Shown here: in pieces, positions 15,020 to 17,339 of the stretch | How the letters are laid out: each line of letters starts with the position of its first letter | Position numbering within the stretch: the stretch's first letter is position 1 | NCBI GenBank assembly: GCA_964243295.1 | Contig: CAXTEJ010000064.1 | Location: forward strand, 1 to 17,339 | Source: CAXTEJ01 sp964243295 | Lineage (GTDB): Bacteria; Actinomycetota; Actinomycetes; Actinomycetales; Angustibacteraceae | Direction of reading: 5' to 3' | Length of the DNA: 17,339 nucleotides | Notes under the pieces: model-generated | Seen by the model: only the letters and a program-made list of their open reading frames with translations | What the model was told of the DNA's origin: nothing | Database searches by the model: none | Made by a program: the position numbers and the translations under genes

Positions 15020-15922
15020 TCAGCGCACCCGTGCCGTGGCGCCCGAGGTGGCGACGGCGCCGTGCAGCGCCGCGGCGAGCGCCTCGACCGCGTCGACCAC
15101 GCGCGGGCCGGGGCGGGTGACGAGCCCGCCGGCGTCGACGGCCCACACCGCTGTGCCGGGCGGTAGGGCATCAAGGACGGCGTGGGCCTGGGTCACCGCG
15201 TCGGCGAGGCCGTAGCCGCACGGCGCCACGAGGACGACGTCAGCGGGCGTCGCGGCAACCTGGTGCCACGTGGTGGTGACCGACCGGTCGCCGGGGCGGG
15301 CGAGCACGGGCTCGCCACCGGCGGCCGTGACGAGGTCGGGCACCCAGTGACCGGCCACGAACGGCGGGTCGGACCACTCGAGCACCAGCACGCGCGGCCG
15401 CGGCAGCCCGTCGACCCGCTGCGCCACCGCCGCGATCCGCGCCCGCAGGACCGCGTCGAGGGCGGCTCCGGTGTCGGGCACCCCCGCGGCCGCTGCGACG
15501 GCGGGCCCGCAGGCGAGCACCTCGTCCAGGGTGTGCGGGTCGAGGGTCACGACCGCGCCGGGTGACCCGGCTGCCGCCAACGCCTGCGTCAGCGCGGACG
15601 CCGGCAGCGCGCACACGCCGCACAGGTCCTGGGTGAGGACGACGGCCGGCGCGATCGCCGCCAGCGCCACGGTGTCGAGGTGGTGGAGCGGCTCACCGGC
15701 CGCCACCGTCGCGCGCACCAGGGCGTCGATCCTGCCGGGCGTGAGCCCGGCGGTGTCGAGCCCCGTGACGACGACCGGGTGGTCCTCACGCGCCGACGCG
15801 GGCTCGTCGCACTCGAACGTGACGCCCGCGAGCCGGTCGTCGAGGCCGAGGGCGTAGACCCACTCGGTCGCCGACGGCAGCAGCGAGACGATGCCCGACC
15901 GCGGCGCCGACCGCTCAGGCAG
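15020..15922 (-). CDS. Cobalamin-binding-type ABC substrate-binding protein (BtuF/TroA-like), no canonical start
   Basis: The product resembles the BtuF/Peripla_BP_2 family. Conserved N-terminal sequence GIVSLLPSATEWVYALGL is at residues 10-27, then FECDEP at 36-41. TQDLCGVCALP places Cys at 101 and 104, followed by EWSDPPFVAGHWVPDLVTAAGG and VAPCGYG. No ATG, GTG or TTG exists in frame between the upstream stop (15973) and GTG 15718, which would remove 68 conserved residues. CTG at 15922, overlapping the aldo/keto reductase stop, is the only near-start; I used it (300 residues). There is no signal peptide or lipobox and no permease or ATPase gene nearby, so it may be a cytosolic binding protein rather than part of a transporter. 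A sequence error or decay is possible. Confidence 0.75.
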   Translation of the reverse strand: MPERSAPRSGIVSLLPSATEWVYALGLDDRLAGVTFECDEPASAREDHPVVVTGLDTAGLTPGRIDALVRATVAAGEPLHHLDTVALAAIAPAVVLTQDLCGVCALPASALTQALAAAGSPGAVVTLDPHTLDEVLACGPAVAAAAGVPDTGAALDAVLRARIAAVAQRVDGLPRPRVLVLEWSDPPFVAGHWVPDLVTAAGGEPVLARPGDRSVTTTWHQVAATPADVVLVAPCGYGLADAVTQAHAVLDALPPGTAVWAVDAGGLVTRPGPRVVDAVEALAAALHGAVATSGATARVR

Positions 15923-16874
15923 CGAGCTGTCCGGACGCCGCGTCGCCCAGCGACCGCAGCTCGGCGTCGGTCAGCGTGAGACCGCCGACGGCGACCAGGT
16001 CGACCAGCTGCTCGGCGCTGCGGGCGCTCGCGATGGGAGCGACGACGGTGGGCTGGGCGGCGAGCCACGCCAGCGACACCGTCGTGACGCTGACGCCGTG
16101 CGCGGCCGCGACGGCGTCGAGTGCCGCCAGCACCCGGCGCCCGCGGTCGTCGAGGTAGCGGCCGGCGCCGCTCGCGCGGGGGCTGTCGACCGCCGCCGAG
16201 CCGTCGCGATACTTGCCGGTCAGGAAACCGCTGGCGAGCGAGGAGTACGGCAGGCACGACAGCTCGTTCTCGGCGACGACGGCGGCGAGGTCGCCCTCGT
16301 ACTCGTCGCGGTGGACGAGGTTGTAGTGGGGCTGCAGCGCCTCGAAGCGCGCGACGCCGGTCTCGTCGGCGATGCGCAGCGCCTCGGCCAGCCGGTGCGC
16401 GCTGTAGTTCGAGGCCGCCACCGCCCGCACGGTGCCCTCGGCGACGAGCTCGCCGAACGCCGCGACCGTCTCCTCCAGCGGGGTGCCCGGGTCGTCGGCG
16501 TGGGCGTAGTACAGGTCGATCCGGTCGGTCTGCAGCCGCTGGAGCGAGGCGTGGACGCCGGCGCGGATGGTCGCGCGCGACAGCCCCTCCAGCTGGGGGT
16601 GCTTGCCGACCTTGGTGGCGACGAGCACGTCGTCGCGGTTGCCGCGGGAAGCCATCCAACGGCCGAGCACGGTCTCGGACTCGCCGCCGGAGTTCCCGTC
16701 GACCCAGGCCGAGTAGGCGTCGGCCGTGTCGACCAGCGTGCCGCCCGCCGCGGCGAACGCGTCGAGCACGGCGAAGGAGGCCTGCTCGTCCGACGTCCAG
16801 CCGAAGACGTTGCCGCCGAGCGACAGGGGCAGCGACAGCTCGAGGTCGCTGCGGCCGATGCGTGACCCGGTCAC
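15915..16874 (-). CDS. Aldo/keto reductase
   Basis: This 319-residue cytosolic NADPH-dependent oxidoreductase has a TIM-barrel fold. The catalytic tetrad is visible: D52 and Y54 (DTADAYS), K88 (ATKVG) and H125 (YYAHADD). AASNYSAHRL and LPYSSLASGFLTGKYRD, then PIASARSAEQL near the C-terminus, are the usual later motifs for NADPH binding. It resembles the YajO/potassium-channel-beta-like group. The start is GTG at 16874, overlapping the pdxS stop as GTGA, so it is translationally coupled to pdxS. It might use PLP-pathway carbonyls such as pyridoxal, as some aldo/keto reductases do, but that is inference from location. The stop overlaps the following solute-binding gene. Confidence 0.92.
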   Translation of the reverse strand: MTGSRIGRSDLELSLPLSLGGNVFGWTSDEQASFAVLDAFAAAGGTLVDTADAYSAWVDGNSGGESETVLGRWMASRGNRDDVLVATKVGKHPQLEGLSRATIRAGVHASLQRLQTDRIDLYYAHADDPGTPLEETVAAFGELVAEGTVRAVAASNYSAHRLAEALRIADETGVARFEALQPHYNLVHRDEYEGDLAAVVAENELSCLPYSSLASGFLTGKYRDGSAAVDSPRASGAGRYLDDRGRRVLAALDAVAAAHGVSVTTVSLAWLAAQPTVVAPIASARSAEQLVDLVAVGGLTLTDAELRSLGDAASGQLAA

Positions 16875-17339
16875 CAGCCACGCTCGGCGAGGCGGTGGTC
16901 CTGCGGGATCTCGTCGACGTTGATGCCGACCATGGCCTCACCGAGCCCGCGCGAGACCTTGGCGACGACGTCGGGGTCGTCGTAGAAGGTCGTGGCCCGC
17001 ACGATCGCCTCGGCGCGCTGCTGCGGGTTGCCCGACTTGAAGATGCCCGAGCCCACGAAGACGCCCTGGGCGCCCAGCTGCATCATCATCGCCGCGTCGG
17101 CCGGGGTGGCGATCCCGCCCGCGGTGAACAGGACGACGGGCAGCGCGCCGAGCGCGGCGACCTCCTTGACCAGGTCGTACGGCGCCTGCAGCTCCTTGGC
17201 GGCCACGTACAGCTCGTCCTCGGACAGCGAGGTCAGCCGGCGGATCTCGCCGCCGATCTTGCGCATGTGGGTCGTGGCGTTGGAGACGTCGCCGGTGCCG
17301 GCCTCGCCCTTGGAGCGGATCATCGCCGCGCCCTCGCTG
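16871..17339 (-). CDS. pdxS: Pyridoxal 5'-phosphate synthase lyase subunit PdxS, 5' end outside window
   Basis: The visible C-terminal ~155 residues begin SEGAAMIRSKGEAGTGDV, containing the conserved KGEAGTG phosphate-binding segment. They continue with NATTHMRKIGGEIRRL, FTAGGIATPADAAMMMQLGAQGVFVGSGIFKS and end VDEIPQDHRLAERGW. PdxS condenses ribose 5-phosphate, glyceraldehyde 3-phosphate and ammonia from PdxT to PLP. The sequence is intact up to the window edge. It is followed directly by an aldo/keto reductase instead of pdxT. Confidence 0.97.
   Translation of the reverse strand, partial: SEGAAMIRSKGEAGTGDVSNATTHMRKIGGEIRRLTSLSEDELYVAAKELQAPYDLVKEVAALGALPVVLFTAGGIATPADAAMMMQLGAQGVFVGSGIFKSGNPQQRAEAIVRATTFYDDPDVVAKVSRGLGEAMVGINVDEIPQDHRLAERGW

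Noticed and set aside
15915..15973. Programmed frameshift fusing the aldo/keto reductase to the solute-binding protein
   Set aside because: It would need a +1 shift and I see no slippery sequence or stimulator; reinitiation or CTG start is simpler.
1..17339. tRNA, rRNA, CRISPR array, riboswitch, intact insertion sequence or phage gene
   Set aside because: None seen on either strand; the repeats present are short tandem or inverted repeats, not spaced CRISPR units.

Overview
The window is from a high-GC actinobacterium (Actinomycetota). Coding regions use almost only G or C at third codon positions, many starts are GTG, and the gene order matches the conserved actinobacterial block rel-apt-secF-secD-ruvB-ruvA-ruvC-yebC-pdxT. 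I cannot name the genus from sequence alone.

Layout. On the + strand at the left are the C-terminal part of a DUF349 protein and a small VOC-fold (glyoxalase-like) protein, separated by a 12-bp tandem repeat. Then, on the - strand, come a bifunctional (p)ppGpp synthetase/hydrolase (4821-2491), adenine phosphoribosyltransferase (5432-4893), SecF (6598-5432) and SecD (8490-6598). After a 320-nt gap with no yajC come RuvB, RuvA and RuvC (11109-8811), behind a near-perfect actinobacterial LexA (SOS) box. A 63-residue + strand gene of unknown function sits between ruvC and yebC, and then come YebC (12211-11447) and PdxT (12849-12208).

The right end departs from the usual order. pdxS, normally next to pdxT, lies at 16871-17339, about 4 kb away. 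The interval holds a + strand membrane protein of unknown function, a decayed 5' fragment of what looks like a YciI-family gene, a large nested inverted repeat, an extended SDR (epimerase-like) gene with more relaxed codon use, a cobalamin-binding-type solute-binding protein with no canonical start codon and no signal peptide, and an aldo/keto reductase whose start overlaps the pdxS stop.

Functionally this is mostly core housekeeping: stringent response and purine salvage (rel, apt), protein export (secDF), Holliday-junction processing under SOS control (ruvCAB), a YebC/TACO1 factor and pyridoxal-phosphate synthesis (pdxST). Short stop/start overlaps (TGATG, ATGA or GTGA) couple secD-secF-apt, ruvC-ruvA-ruvB, pdxT-yebC and pdxS-aldo/keto reductase. 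I see no RNA genes, CRISPR array, intact insertion sequence or phage gene, and no clear new multi-gene system. The best leads are the small 63-residue gene, the rearranged pdxS-pdxT interval, the missing start codon at about 15922, and the repeat-borne ladder of ATGs ahead of the VOC gene.
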